From Hyalella azteca (Eukaryota; Arthropoda; Malacostraca; Amphipoda; Hyalellidae): DNA of 64,000 bases. Below are positions 39,134-50,400 of the stretch, in pieces. Below the pieces are notes generated by a model that was given only the letters and a program-made list of their open reading frames with translations, did not search any database and was not told the DNA's origin. The translations under genes and the position numbers were made by a program. Numbering within the stretch: position 1 is the first letter of the stretch; each line of letters begins with the position of its first letter. The stretch is taken from contig NW_025932456.1 in the NCBI RefSeq assembly GCF_000764305.2, forward strand, positions 277,493-341,492, given 5' to 3'.

Positions 39134-42100
39134 CTGCACATGGTGTGAGTTAAACGTAAGTGGTGTCTTGACTTTCTTTTATGCACAGCTAGCGTGATGG
39201 TTGAACATCAATTTGCTTGACTGCAACTGATGTACAGTTCTAATAGAACACAAAAATTTCTTGACTATAACTGAAAGAAACATTGAGGAGTCTTCGCAAT
39301 ACCAGGGGTTGCCACTCACCTTAAAGTAAGGAATAAAGGAGCAGTCCTCGCAGTCCCAGGGGTTGCCACTGAGGTCGAAGGCGGGCAAATGTTTCTCGCC
39401 GCTTCGGTGCCCCTTGTTGTAGAAACTCGTCAACTCCCACACAGGAAACTGAGGACAAGCCAAGTCAGGATTACTTCCTTGCCTAAAATAATCCTGATTA
39501 TTTTTCCGGAGAGTAGGAAGTCATATTATTATTTTTCAATTTTTACGAAGAATTAAAGGAAAATGTAATAGAATTGATAGACAAATCATTTGACGGCAAG
39601 TTCCCGGAATATATCGGACAATTATTGGGAATAGATTTGAAAGCCAATTCTTGCATCGTTCCGCTCTTATTCCTTGGAATTGAGACAACACTGTATTTGT
39701 TCACATAATTCCAGCTATAGTAGTATAACTTTGCATTGCAGCTATTACATTGATTGACTTAACTTCAAGAACGCGAAACCCAGCTATTGCAAAATAAATA
39801 GAATATGAAGAACGTTAGGGAAGCATGTCATATACCTATACCTGCGAGAGTTTATTGTTCCTCAAGTCGAAATAAACGTCGTGCTCTCTGGACGTGAAGT
39901 AGTTAAGGAGGGCGGCGCCATTGATGCTGCTGATCGCGTTGTTGCTGAAGTCGCACTTGGCGAGGCGACTATAGTCGGGGTTACTGAACACCGCGTCAAT
40001 GTTCGTCAGCTGCGGAACACAGAACAGGAATAACGAACTAAGTCATACACTGAACACCGAGTCAATGTACGAGTGCGGTGCACAAAAAGATAAATTCGTA
40101 ATTACCAAATTATTTGTAACAATGTTTCCCCGTTAAACTGTTGTAAAATTCAAGGTCTTCGTCACTCAGTATCGTCAAATCCAAAATAAGAAGTCACAAC
40201 AAATATAACTACAGTTCTTAGTTTTTCGAACAAAAATAGCATCGACAATGGCGGAAAGGAGTGAATTATTCCTAATAAGGAACTTCTAGTGAATGGATGA
40301 ATTAGTGAATAAAGAACTGACGTTGTTGTCGCTCATGATGAGGGAGGATGCGAGCGGCGGGATGGCGGGCGGCAGCGTCGTGAGGCCGGCGCCGCGGCAG
40401 TCGACGGACAACAGCGGCCGATCCAGCGACCTGAACCCCAGCAGCTCGCATGAGCACGCAGACGGGCAACGCTCCACGCTCTGGTGGGGACGTGTGTGTT
40501 GCTTAATACGCTCTGGTGGGACGCGTGTTGCTTAAGCGGTACACGCTCGGGTGGGGACGTGTGTTATTTACGCAGACACGTGTTTTGGGGGGCGCGTGTT
40601 GCTTAAGCGGTACACGCTCTGGTGGGGACGCGTGTTGCTTAAGCGGTACACGCTCTGGTGGGGACGCGTGTTGCTTAAGCGGTACACGCTCTGGTGGGGA
40701 CGTGTGTTGCTTAAGTGGTACACGCTCTGGTGGGGAAGTGTGTTATTTACGCAGATACATGTTTTGGTGGGACGCGTTTTGCTTAAGCGGTACACTCGCT
40801 GAGACACGTGCTACTTGCACGCAATGATGTGAGGCAAGCCTTGATGCGTGATTATCATGCAGAAATATGCGTTGTTTTCGTGCACGTGCGTGTTAATTTC
40901 GCAGACACACGAGTTACTGCCTCCGGCAACATCATCTATCGAGGGATCTGTCCATATTTTCGTTTTTACGATTCAAACTTACAAGTAAGCATTATTCCCT
41001 ATCAAATTAAAAGTTGTTAATTTCCGAATTAATAATTCATGCAAATCCAAACACTAAAATCAAATAATCATATCAGCAGAAAAATATTCCATTTAACGCC
41101 TGACGAAAATATGATAATGTACCTTCCTGAGCTTGAGGACGTCGAGAAGAGGCTTCTTGTTGAAGGTATAGTAGGAGTTGAACTTGCTGATGTCCTCGAG
41201 GATGAAGCAGGACGTGTTCTCAGAGACAGCGGCGCGCCCTGACTCCACCAGCGTCAACAGGTACACTTGGATCGAGTGGCACTCATACTCGCCTCCTGAA
41301 CGCCAGTAATTATATAATATATATGTATTATCTTGTGTATTGATTTAGCTAAACACGATCAAGTGTACACACTAGTAATATTAATGGCAAGAGGAAGCAT
41401 AAGAACAGTCTCGTCAGCGCTTCCTCGTGTACACAACAAAGATGGTGTGCGACTAGATAGTCTAAATGATGCAGTCACAGGCCAGGTTGGGACGCCGTCT
41501 AGTGTTCAGTCGAGCCGAGGTCTAAAATAAATACCACGCATCTGCCCTCAGTTGGGCCAGCTGATGCACAATGCGGTTTCTTGCCTATTGCTGCTGGTAG
41601 TGTTGCAGAGGCGGGATTGTCTCAAGAACCAGTGCAGTCGTCTTATGAAGTTTTCTAGAGAGAACTCCCATCCTGGCAGCTTCATTGGTATGATATTAAA
41701 TAGCCTCGGGTAGCCGCAGAAATTTAGGAGTTAAGCTGAGACTAGCATTTGTTAGCACAAATTAGTGTTCTCTCCAGATAGATAATCAAGTTCCATCATT
41801 GAAATCTGGGTAACCACAACTTAGAAAATAATGATTGTTAACAGGTGCAGGCATAAGATAGGCTTTAGTTTAGGCGAACCTACCTTCGATGGATAAGAAC
41901 GTTGAAGGCGGCAGCAGACCGAAACCTACTGCGCCATCGCCGCCGGGCTCGTCGTCCACTTTGATGCTGCACTCCACAATCTTGAGTGTCTTGAGTGACG
42001 TCAGCGCTGACCACACCTGAACCGTGCATACGACTGGTCTACAAGCTTTATAACGGACATTGATCGCGCATGTCATCATTACCTCCATGGATAACGTACA

Positions 42101-44357
42101 TCATCGCAACCTAAATCGATCTTATTACCCCATCGATCTCACAAACCATCATTACCTCCATGGATATTGCACACATCATATTATTACCTCTATAGATCTT
42201 GCCCAAAATATAACCACAAATTTTGCTAATACTAGTATGGAATTTCGTAAGTAATGGCGATGCGTGGCTCCCAAAAGTATTCAGCCATTATTGTTTCAGT
42301 ATTTAAGTACGATTTGAGTCTATTTATTCCTGCAATTCTCTATTAAACTAAACTAGTACAAGGAAAAATCATACGAAAATTACAAAAATCCGTTAACTGC
42401 TCATCACAAAAAACCGTAGCTTACCTTGGGCGGGATCTGGAGATATTTTTGTAGTTTATTGTTGACTGCGCCATTGGAGTTGTTGGTGTCGGGGGAGTTA
42501 CTCCAGCAGCGCTCCAGCACCAGCTCCTCCAGCCCCAGCCGCGCCGGCCACACCAGATCACTCAGGACCACGCGGCTGATGGGACCACGCCGATCATTGG
42601 ACCAAACGGCACCGCTTAACGGACCACACGGTCACGAAACGGACCACACGGTCACGATTAACGGACCACACGGCACCGCTTAACGGATCACACGACACCA
42701 CACAAGGGACCACACAGCATCGTTAAACAGACCACACGGAGCCGCTTAACGGACAACACGGCATCAAATTGTGACCAGAAAATAGCAAGCGCCAGCTAGG
42801 TAAGCGACAGCTAGGTGAGTAAAATATTGCAATAAATATTTCATTATCGCTAATTAATATGCAGTTGATCATTGATCAATATTAATGATCGACCAAGTTG
42901 ACTTGCTGTGAATGCGTAAGCGAACAATGCCTGCTGACCTGTACGTGATGGTGAGGCCTGCTGACCTGTACGTGATGGTGAGGGCTGCTGACCTGTGCGT
43001 GATGGTGAGGGCTGCTGACCTGTGCGTGATGGTGGGGGCTGCTGACCTGTGCGTGATGGTGAGGGCCAGGAGCTGGGTGAGGGGCAGGAGGTGCTCGCCG
43101 CTGAGGGCCACCAGGGAGCTGTTGGTGACGGTGAGGTGACGCGCCGTGAGGGCGGCGTTCGTCAGGGCCGCGGGGCTGCGTAGCCCGGAGCACAGCACCG
43201 TGTGGAGGGAGGTCTCCACACACGGGCTGGGGGAGGACAGGAGTGTACAGCACCGTGTGGGGGGAGGTCTCCACACACGGGCTGGGGGAGGACAGGGGAG
43301 TACAGCACCGTGTGGGGGGAGGTCTCCACACACGGGCTGGGGGGGGACAGGGGTGTACAGCACCGTGTGGGGGGAGGTCTCCACACACGGGCTGGGGGAG
43401 GACAGGACTGTACAGCACTGTGTGGGGGGAGGTCTCCACACACGGGCTGGGGGGACAGGACTGTACAGCACCGTGTGGGGGGAGGTCTCCACACACGGGC
43501 TGTGGGAGGGGGGAGGGCAATGTGTGGAGTGTTGAGGTGCCTTAATACCAGTTAAATGCCCACCTAGCTGGCCAATTCAAGCCTGAAGTTCAATTCAAGA
43601 AGTTCAGTTGAACATATTGCTAAGTCTTCATGGGTTAACCCTAACATTATTCTGAAGCTGTTGCTGTCTATATATTAAAATGTAGATCCAATGAGTGCTT
43701 CCGAACGATTAAAGGTTAAAAAAGTATATTGAACTCAATATATTAGTGGTGTGAGCCCCAGACCAGCTACTAATGAGGACATATTTTAAGGAGATTTATT
43801 ACCTTTATTAGCTCAAATAAAGGCTAGGTACTGACAGTCAAAATGAACAACATTTTATATTCACAGCACACAATTTTCCATTCACATCAGACAATTTCAT
43901 GAATATGAATATATACTGCCTAGTATAGATAGGCACAAATTTTTCTTTTATGCAAGTTTTATTTAAGACCAGAGCGTATTTCATATTAATGATTTTCTTA
44001 TTAATTTTCTCAATGCTCCGAACTAGGCTTCTTGCGGGATTTGAAAGTTCAAAAATAAGGCTTTCTCGATTGCCTAGTTTGCAGCATTGAGAAAATAGAA
44101 CTTGCATAAAATGAATATACCAGTATACCTATCCTTATGATAGATAATTTTATATTCAGATTAGACACAGTTATTCTTTATCCTGAAATAAAATTAGCTG
44201 AGATGTACCTAAACAAGAGCTGAGTATTTGGCTATGATAAAATGAAAATAATAACCTTTTTTTTAAATAAATTGAAAACCAAGTAAAGAAATGTTTACCT
44301 TTCTATGCTGTCAGTGTTTGCATTGGCAAAGGCTTCAGCAGGATATCCCAAAATTTC
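38870..44357 (-). CDS. LRR single-pass membrane protein, halfway-like (partial, 9 exons)
   Basis: Exons in coding order: 44299-44357, 43047-43226, 42425-42575, 41884-42016, 41123-41295, 40322-40480, 39842-40009, 39320-39448, 39133-38870 (stop). They sum to exactly 472 codons (471 residues), but the signal-peptide exon is not found. Domains: weak leucine-rich repeats (LTARHLTVTNSSLVALSG, LEELVLERC), a Cys-containing segment (YECHSIQVYLLTLVESG), an LRRNT-type cluster CPSACSCE near 237, further LRRs (LAKCDFSNNAISSING), an LRRCT (NPWDCEDC with later Cys at about 402 and 420), a membrane helix at about 428-449 and a short basic tail ending RHCKRC. The internal LRRNT and layout remind me of insect halfway/singed wings 2, which affects ecdysone-dependent development; that identity is tentative. 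Confidence 0.82.
39286..39376 (-). repeat. 54-bp duplication across an LRR-gene donor
   Basis: The coding segment AGTGGCAACCCCTGG and following bases are repeated 54 bp downstream, immediately after the donor. The real donor GTGAGTGGCAACCCCTGG itself mimics the exon word CTCAGTGGCAACCCC. So the donor was generated at, or overlaps, the junction of a duplication of LRRCT-coding DNA. Confidence 0.85.
40322..40480 (-). CDS. LRR gene exon with LRRNT cysteine cluster
   Basis: 53 residues, phase 0 on both sides. CPSACSCELL plus a downstream Cys (SVDCRGAGLTTLPPAIP) is the standard LRR N-cap pattern. The acceptor CACCAG is repeated upstream in a 30-36-bp array. The nearest upstream copy, at about 40,510, is in frame and would add ten residues (SVLSNTRPHQ). 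Confidence 0.88.
40474..40800 (-). repeat. 36-bp array at the LRRNT exon acceptor
   Basis: CACGCTCTGGTGGGGACG recurs (cores ending at 40,620, 40,656, 40,692 and 40,728), with shorter units next to the exon. On the minus strand each unit reads CCCCACCAG followed by AGCGTG, i.e. the acceptor plus the first bases of the exon. Confidence 0.93.
41540..41745 (-). mobile_element. CR1-like LINE 3' coding tail, fragment
   Basis: On the minus strand a broken frame reads GYPRLFNIIPMKLPGWEFSL then a RRLHWFLRQ-like stretch. This resembles the C-terminal end of reverse-transcriptase ORFs of CR1/Jockey-type LINEs (pattern PRLFN.LP followed by FKR.LD.FL). It lies inside an LRR-gene intron and matches the fragment near 49.5 kb in the same orientation. 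It is decayed and non-functional. Confidence 0.6.
42565..42770 (-). repeat. 20-22-bp array at an LRR-gene acceptor
   Basis: GGACCACACGG recurs about eight times with 20-22-bp spacing. The exon at 42425-42575 begins on the minus strand with CCGCGTGGTCC, which is the same word in decayed form (CCGTGTGGTCC). The array thus grows outward from the exon start. Confidence 0.88.
42925..43070 (-). repeat. 27-bp array at an LRR-gene donor, frame-preserving
   Basis: GCTGACCTGTGCGTGATGGT recurs with exact 27-bp spacing (donor GT complements at 42,938, 42,965, 42,992, 43,019 and 43,046). On the minus strand each copy ends CACAG|GTCAGC, so every copy carries a donor. Nine codons per unit keep the LRR frame (repeated ALTITHRSA). 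Confidence 0.95.
43047..43226 (-). CDS. LRR gene exon flanked by arrays on both sides
   Basis: Enters with one base completing AG|C from the upstream exon and leaves at CACAG|GTCAGC. The peptide starts PCVETSLHTVLCSGLRSPAA and contains two LRR-like segments. The donor is the first of five 27-bp copies; the acceptor CCCAG is the first of about six copies, mostly 55 bp apart. The exon boundaries are therefore ambiguous between copies; I chose the copies closest to the exon body. Confidence 0.75.
43190..43515 (-). repeat. 55-bp array at an LRR-gene acceptor
   Basis: CACACACGGGCTGGGGG recurs with 55-bp spacing (43,226, 43,281, 43,336, 43,391, 43,446, then 53 bp to 43,499). On the minus strand each unit carries CCCCCAG|CCCGTGTGTGG plus ACGGTGCTGT, i.e. 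the acceptor and about 40 bp of exon start. Confidence 0.95.
43945..44112. mobile_element. Possible MITE/foldback with nested inverted repeats
   Basis: An inner inverted repeat pairs TCTCAATGCTCCGAACTAGGC (truncated here) near 44,008 with GCCTAGTTTGCAGCATTGAG near 44,074; an outer pair is TATGCAAGTTTT and AACTTGCATA. The left side shares GACCAGAGC with elements near 45.45 and 55.9 kb. Termini and target duplications are not clear. Confidence 0.5.
44299..44357 (-). CDS. LRR gene short upstream exon
   Basis: 59 bp with acceptor TTTCAG and donor GAAAG|GTAAAC on the minus strand. Only one frame is open (EILGYPAEAFANANTDSIE) and its phase matches the next exon, giving IESPCVETS. The preceding exon must end in phase 0 and was not found. 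Confidence 0.65.
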
Positions 44358-44586
44358 CTGAAACAAAAGAAAAATGATTGATTTTAGATTTATTTATTTT
44401 TATTTATTATGAGAAGCTGGAACACCCAAAAAAGCATCAATACCATTTAAGTTTGGTATGTGTTCACAAATAATGTAAAGACTCCGATATTCATCTTCAG
44501 CTTGGTGATTAGATATTTTCATTGCATACATTCATACAGTATGATGGTCCACAGTATAATGAAAAAAATTGTGGCATCACCTACTT

Positions 44587-44945
44587 AATTTGATCAAGCT
44601 GATCTAAAGACCAAAATAAATATATATAAAAACATTTTTAAAACCATGTTTTTCTAGTTTTTACATAACTAAAAATAATGAAATAAAACAAATACAAAAA
44701 CTTTTAAAAACCATGTTTTCTTAATGGACAAAAAAGAAAAACATTTTCTCCTACATAACATTACATAACAGTTTACATAACTTTAATGTTATGTCAGAGT
44801 AAATGTTATCCTTTTTTGTCCATTAAGAAAACATGGTTTTTAAAAGTTTTTTTCTATTTATTTTATTTCATTATTTTTAGTTTTGTAAAAACCAGAAAAA
44901 CATGATTTTTAAAAATGGTTTTTAATATTTATTTATTTGCTACTT
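44587..44945. mobile_element. Foldback element, arms of about 130-150 bp
   Basis: The left arm contains AACCATGTTTTCTTAATGGA and an ACTAAAAATAATGAAATAAA word; the right arm contains their reverse complements (TCCATTAAGAAAACATGGTT, TTTATTTCATTATTTTTAGT). The centre is a short spacer around ACATAACATTACATAACAG. It is a large hairpin-forming, AT-rich, non-coding foldback or MITE-like element in the spacer before the LRR gene. Confidence 0.8.
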
Positions 44946-45444
44946 TTTAGTTTAGCAATTTTAGCAATTCAAATCAATTTCCAGGGTTGGCAAGTCTGGA
45001 TATTCGAAAAATAACCTGATTCCCAAATGTGAATTTTTAGTTTTTTAATTCTTTTTTAATATTTTTTCTAAAAAATTTTTCTTTAATTATTAGTTATGAT
45101 GATCAAATCTTGAATTGTTAGGCAGCATAAGCATGAATGCCAAATTTCAAGTTTCTATGATGTTCAGAAGAGCTCTAAATTAAGGTGTGAATTTTTGATG
45201 ACAGACAGACAGACAAGAAACAAAGCTAAGAAAAACGTGGTAATAAAAATAAAGAAAGGCTATAAAGATCTATGTATAGCTGAATTTGTTTGTTACTGGA
45301 GTTTGAAGTAAATTATGATAGAGAATAAAATTTCATTTTTTGTCTTAGTTGCAGTAATACACTACAGGAGCCACCCTATACTAAGCTTATGAAGGTTAGT
45401 ATTAGACAAGATGGCTGTGTCCAGAAAGTGTATAGATATATAAT

Positions 45445-45480
45445 ATGCAGGTTTGATTGAAAACCAGAGCATACTTTTTA
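45445..45480 (+). repeat. Dispersed motif GGTTTGATTGAAAACCAGAG
   Basis: A copy of the word TATGCAAGTTTGATTGAAGA ... CCAGAGCA that also occurs near 43,950 and twice, inverted, near 55,880-55,972. It marks a family of small non-autonomous elements. Confidence 0.55.
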
Positions 45481-45499
45481 TTAACAATTTTCTTATAGT

Positions 45500-45575
45500 T
45501 TTTTTTCTGGAACAAAATTTTCTTTTCTAACAAAATTTTCTTTTCTAACAAAATTTTCTTTTCTAAAAAAATTTC
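45500..45575. repeat. 18-bp tandem repeat (AACAAAATTTTCTTTTCT)
   Basis: Three to four copies of an 18-bp AT-rich unit. It has no coding context. Confidence 0.85.
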
Positions 45576-47406
45576 TTGCTGGTGCTTGGAGATCAAAAAG
45601 CAGGTTACCAAATGACATTTTACTGGGATACCGGTACAACATTACATTTAGAATATTCAATATTCATTATCAAGTAGGCAAAGGGTTATTAGAGTGCTTA
45701 AAATTGAAATTTGGAAATGACATAAGCATTAAATACAAAAAGTATCTTGGATACCTACAGTTCAAAATTGAAAATTAAATTAATCAGAGAATAATTTCAA
45801 TACCCTGATGAATCAGATATATAAATCAGATATATAATAGGTACTCTTATTACTCTTATTATTATAATACTCTTGACAACTGCATAAACTAGTTTATTAT
45901 TAGCTGCCTGCCTGTGTTGTTAGAGCATTTATGTCCACAAAAATAAATTATTTGTGATTTTGAGTAACAAGGTAATGATTTTCACACTGTCATCAGAACT
46001 AAGGTAAGGGTTCGGACTTCGGAGTGGGCGGAGTGCGGCAGGCATGGAATAGAAATACCAACTTTCTTAGCTGCAAGAGACTTTCTAGCCTTTTTTAAGA
46101 GCCTTGAGATTATCACTCAACAAATTATGCAACTATTATCTAATTTACAACAACAGTATCCAATTAAGCTGCAAGATTCCAAAATTTTCAAAACATGTCA
46201 TATTGCAGCCATGTGTTAATTTAAAATTTTGAGGTGTGCATAAAAATTTCCAAAGGCATGGTTGAGTTTAGCAGGTTGCCAAAAATAATACAACTTCAGT
46301 AATTTGTTGCCAAAACACTTGTCCAGGCCTATTTAAAATCATATCATAACCATATAGCACCATCAAAATCTTTAGAAAGAAGGCATGCCGCATGTATAAA
46401 ACTCCAAGCTGGAAAATCAGGCAGAAGCCATCCATGAATGAGAAAAAAAAAGCCTGAGCATGTTGTCAAATTTACCTATAGCCCTTGAGGCGGATGAGGC
46501 CTTGACTAATGCTTGGAGTAAAGTTTATAGAGAAAGTTGATCCTAAAAATTGTTTCAAACTAAATGACCAAGCCTTTTGAAACTTTGCATACCTACATAA
46601 TATACCGTACCTAAATCACTAAAGGGAAAATATCTTGATCCAATAAATTTACAAAATGAAAGACAATGTGAAATGCATAAAAAATGGGTAAATTATAAAT
46701 ATATTATAGGTATCATTTATTTGATATTCCACCATGTAAACACCCACAGTCTCATTTCCGTTCATGCACAATTGTCAATTCTACAAGCTATTTATTGTGA
46801 ATTTGTGATTTTTACAATGCTTTGATTAGAAAAGATTTTACATGACATGAATGTACATAAATGTCACTAGGCAAATACAGTTATATGAGCCAAATACAAC
46901 TCACATCGCTTTGCAGCGTTATAATTAAAATAAAAATAAAATTATTCCTGAAATGGTTACTGTAAAAAGCCATAGAGTGCAATGTTTTGATGCATGAGCG
47001 GCTGATGGGTTTGAGGTCAATCCGCACTGTCTTGACTTCCGCGTATCCTGGACCAAATAAAACGCAAGTAGCGAATGGAAGACTGGAAGCATGATTGAAC
47101 TATATATCTACTAGTTCAGCCATGAGTGGAAGGAAAATGGAAACAAAAATAGTTAGGGTTTCGATTAATTATTTATTTGTAATTACGATTTAGGAAAGAG
47201 TGATCATTCTCTATTAACATATCATAATCAGTTAAATGGCATGGAATAATGCATGTTCATCGTAAACGTTATCGGCATGTATATAATTACGTATACGATT
47301 TTTAATACAATTTGAATTAGTTGTACTAATTTGTAAGGAAAAATTCCAACTGTATCATCATCCTACTCAATTGAATCCAAATGTATTAGAAACCTAATAA
47401 TTTAAC

Positions 47407-47412
47407 TTTATT
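47407..47412 (-). terminator. Polyadenylation signal of the LolA/PAN gene
   Basis: TTTATT on + (AATAAA on -) lies 59 bp past the stop codon, within a usual distance for a short 3' UTR. It is followed by AT-rich DNA. Confidence 0.55.
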
Positions 47413-47470
47413 AGTCGGAGTCTTAGTCGGAGTCTTATTAGTCTTAGTCGGAGGAATTGACGCAACAAAG

Positions 47471-50400
47471 CTAATGAGGTTTGTTGTAGAAGTAGAAGGC
47501 AACAAAAGTTAGGGCGAAGGAAGAAATTAGCATGCCGACCGCCAGCCCAGCCATATCACCTGCACGAGAAACACTGACATTAAGTGACAGCATGGTTTTA
47601 TGTTGGCTAATTGTTATGGTTCAAACATAATTATTTACAATCTAAGTCGTGAGATCCAAATTACATTGTTTTGTGGATCTCACAGAAGGAGAAAATGTTT
47701 TTCTTTTTTTCGTTCATTGTTATTATTTCTATTTACTTACAATGTTGCTATACGCCAATTCTTCTATCGATAATATACATAAATAGCCATAAAATTAATT
47801 ATGATTACTGTGCACTCCTAGAGGATTTATCGTCCCGAGAGGATTACTCCTATATTTACGAGAGGATTACGAGAGGACGATTTATCCTCCTCAGGTTATT
47901 TCTCATCCCTAGAGGATTTCTTTGCACTACTGCACTTTTACGTATCCTTACCAGGTCCATATCCAAACCAACCGTATCCTTAACAACTGTAGCGTATCAT
48001 TACGAGGACTAGACTATATCTTCAGCAATACAGTATCCTCATCAAGACCGTGTCCATGCCAACTGTTGCGTGTCCTTACGAGGACTATATCTTCAACAAT
48101 GCCGTATCCTTTTACATACTGCAACGTATCCTTTCCAGAATCGTATCCTCACCAATACCGTATTCTTACCAACAGTAGCGCATCCTTACGATGACCGTAT
48201 CCTTACCAGGTCCGTATCCTTTCTTGGGCTCCTGCTGGTTGACCACGGTATTAAGATCCTGGCCGTCGTAGTACACGCCTTCAATACAAGATACAAATTT
48301 AACAATACAATGCAAATTTCAAGAATAATACAAATATCATTATAAAATACACGTATCACAACACAGTACAAGTATTACAGTAAAATAAAACTATCACTAT
48401 CAAAACTATCAAGTGGCCGCATGACTCAGTGCACCATTCGTCACTCACGCTCATAGTGGCTGCAGGACTCAAGGAACCACTCGCCACTCACGCTCATTAT
48501 AGTGATCGCAGATCTGACTGCACCATTCTTCACTCACGCTCATAGTGGTCGCAGGTCAGAGTGCACCACTAGCCACTCACGCTCATAGTGGTCGCAGATC
48601 TGACTGCACCATTCTTCACTCACGCTCATAGTGGTCGCAGGTCAAAGTGCACCACTCGCCACTCACGCTCATAGTAATTGCAGGTCTGATTACACCACTC
48701 GCCACTCACGCTCATAGTAATCGCAGACCTGATTACACCACTCGCCACTCACGCTCATAGTAATCGCAGGTCTGATTACACCACTCGCCACTCACGCTCA
48801 TAGTGGCTGCAGGACTCAGTGCACCACTCGCCACTCACGCTCATAGTGGCTGCAGGACTCAGTGCACCACTCGCCACTCACGTTCATAGTGGTCGCAGAC
48901 GAGAGTGTCCGACACCTGCACCCCTTGCCCTGAGTAGTGGGCCTCCGTCAGGTAGCAGCTCTGGCCGCCGTCCTCCTGGCAGAAGTCGAAGCCGTTGCAG
49001 ACGATGTCCGCATCCTCCACACACTCCTGTGAATGTTAATTAAATTATTGATTCGACAAAGCATTTTGTGAGCGCAAGAATAGCTGCTAATCAAGTAATC
49101 GCTACGACAAATCAATACTGTTTTAAATGTTTAAGAGAGGCGGTGGCCGAGGTTTTGCTGCAATTTAGCATTGTTTAGGGTGAAACTTTTGTTTGAAGTT
49201 AGTGGATAGCTGGAGTCAGCTCACCTTGGCGCACTGGTCCAGAGTAACGTAAAGGAGGTAGACGTCCCGAGTGCCAGATATGCGGACGTTCTCGTGTTTC
49301 TTGAAGTCGGTCAAGTAACTACCTGATGGGGAAAATCACAAAATAGAATAAATTAAGCATGAATTTGATGTAGTTTCGTTGTTTGAATTGCTGTATCATT
49401 CCGCGCTAGATAGCCGACTCAGTATTCCGACGTGCATCTTTAGTAAGTTACCCTAATGATGCTCGATATAGTTGTTTGCTTCTTGCCGCTGGTAGTAGTG
49501 TAAAGGCGGTCGACCAAAGATTGTTCTCATGAACTCTTCTAGTCATCTTTTGCAGGTTTTGAGGGTGAATTCCCCTCCTCTTAGATCCATTGGCAAGACG
49601 TTAAACAGCCTCGGTCCCGCCAAGTAAAGGAATCTTCGGAGCAGAGATTGAAATCTGACCGCAACACTGTTGCGTAATGAAGGATCTTGCACAGTCTCCT
49701 CTTTCTCTTGTTATTGTCTCAGAATATGGCAGGTCTTGCTTCCGAAGTTAAGGGTCAGTCTAATTATTATTTTCCATGTGTACAGAATGTCATACCTCAC
49801 CCGTCTCCTGCGCAGCGAGTACAGCCATATGAGCTTAAGCCTGCATCTGTTAATTTATTTGATGTGATATGACGCACTGCTGCAGTGACATGACTCACTT
49901 CTGTAGTGACATGACTCACTGCTGTAGTGCGTGCAGTGATTCACTGCTGTGGTGCGTGCAGTGACTCACTGCTGTAGTGCGTGCAGTGACTCACTGCTGT
50001 AGTGCGTGCAGTGACTCACTGCTGTAGTGCGTGCAGTGACTCACTGCTGTAGTGCGTGCAGTGAGTTGCGTTCGTCTGCAGGTCGCCGTCGCCAGCGTCC
50101 AGGACGTGCGTGTCGTGGAGGTAACACGTGCCCGTGTCGCTGCAGTAGTCGAACGACCTGCACACGTGTCAGTGCTGTTAGTCATGCACGTGTGGCAGTG
50201 CTGTTTGTCATGCATGCGTGGTGTTGTGTCGGATCATCTAATCATTGAATGATAACAGAATGTTTCGTTGAGCGTCCACATATTTTGACTACATCACACC
50301 AATGATAAGAGAGCGCCTGAGCCCCCGGTCCTATGATTTATCTATGGTCATCTGATATAAAAATTGATTTAAACTTATATCCAGCTAGGCCGTATTAAAT

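Larger units (their letters stand above)
44358..47406. other. Spacer between LRR gene and LolA/PAN gene
   Basis: AT-rich DNA that should contain the missing first exon and promoter of the LRR gene. I found foldback elements and short repeats but no exon ending in phase 0 that begins with a signal peptide. Confidence 0.55.

Noticed and set aside
42869..43555. Several overlapping frames of 100-212 residues on both strands
   Set aside because: They are read-throughs of the 27-bp and 55-bp arrays around one LRR exon; only one frame of 43047-43226 matches its neighbours.
46930..47050. Minus-strand frame YAEVKTVRIDLKPISRSCIK preceded by a GGTCCAG acceptor-like word, as first exon of the LRR gene
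   Set aside because: It has no start codon with signal peptide, and no donor gives the phase-0 end needed to join the exon at 44299-44357.
48415..48895. Regular repeats that could be mistaken for a CRISPR array
   Set aside because: There are no unique spacers between conserved repeats; units are contiguous, in a eukaryotic intron, and derive from the adjacent exon end.
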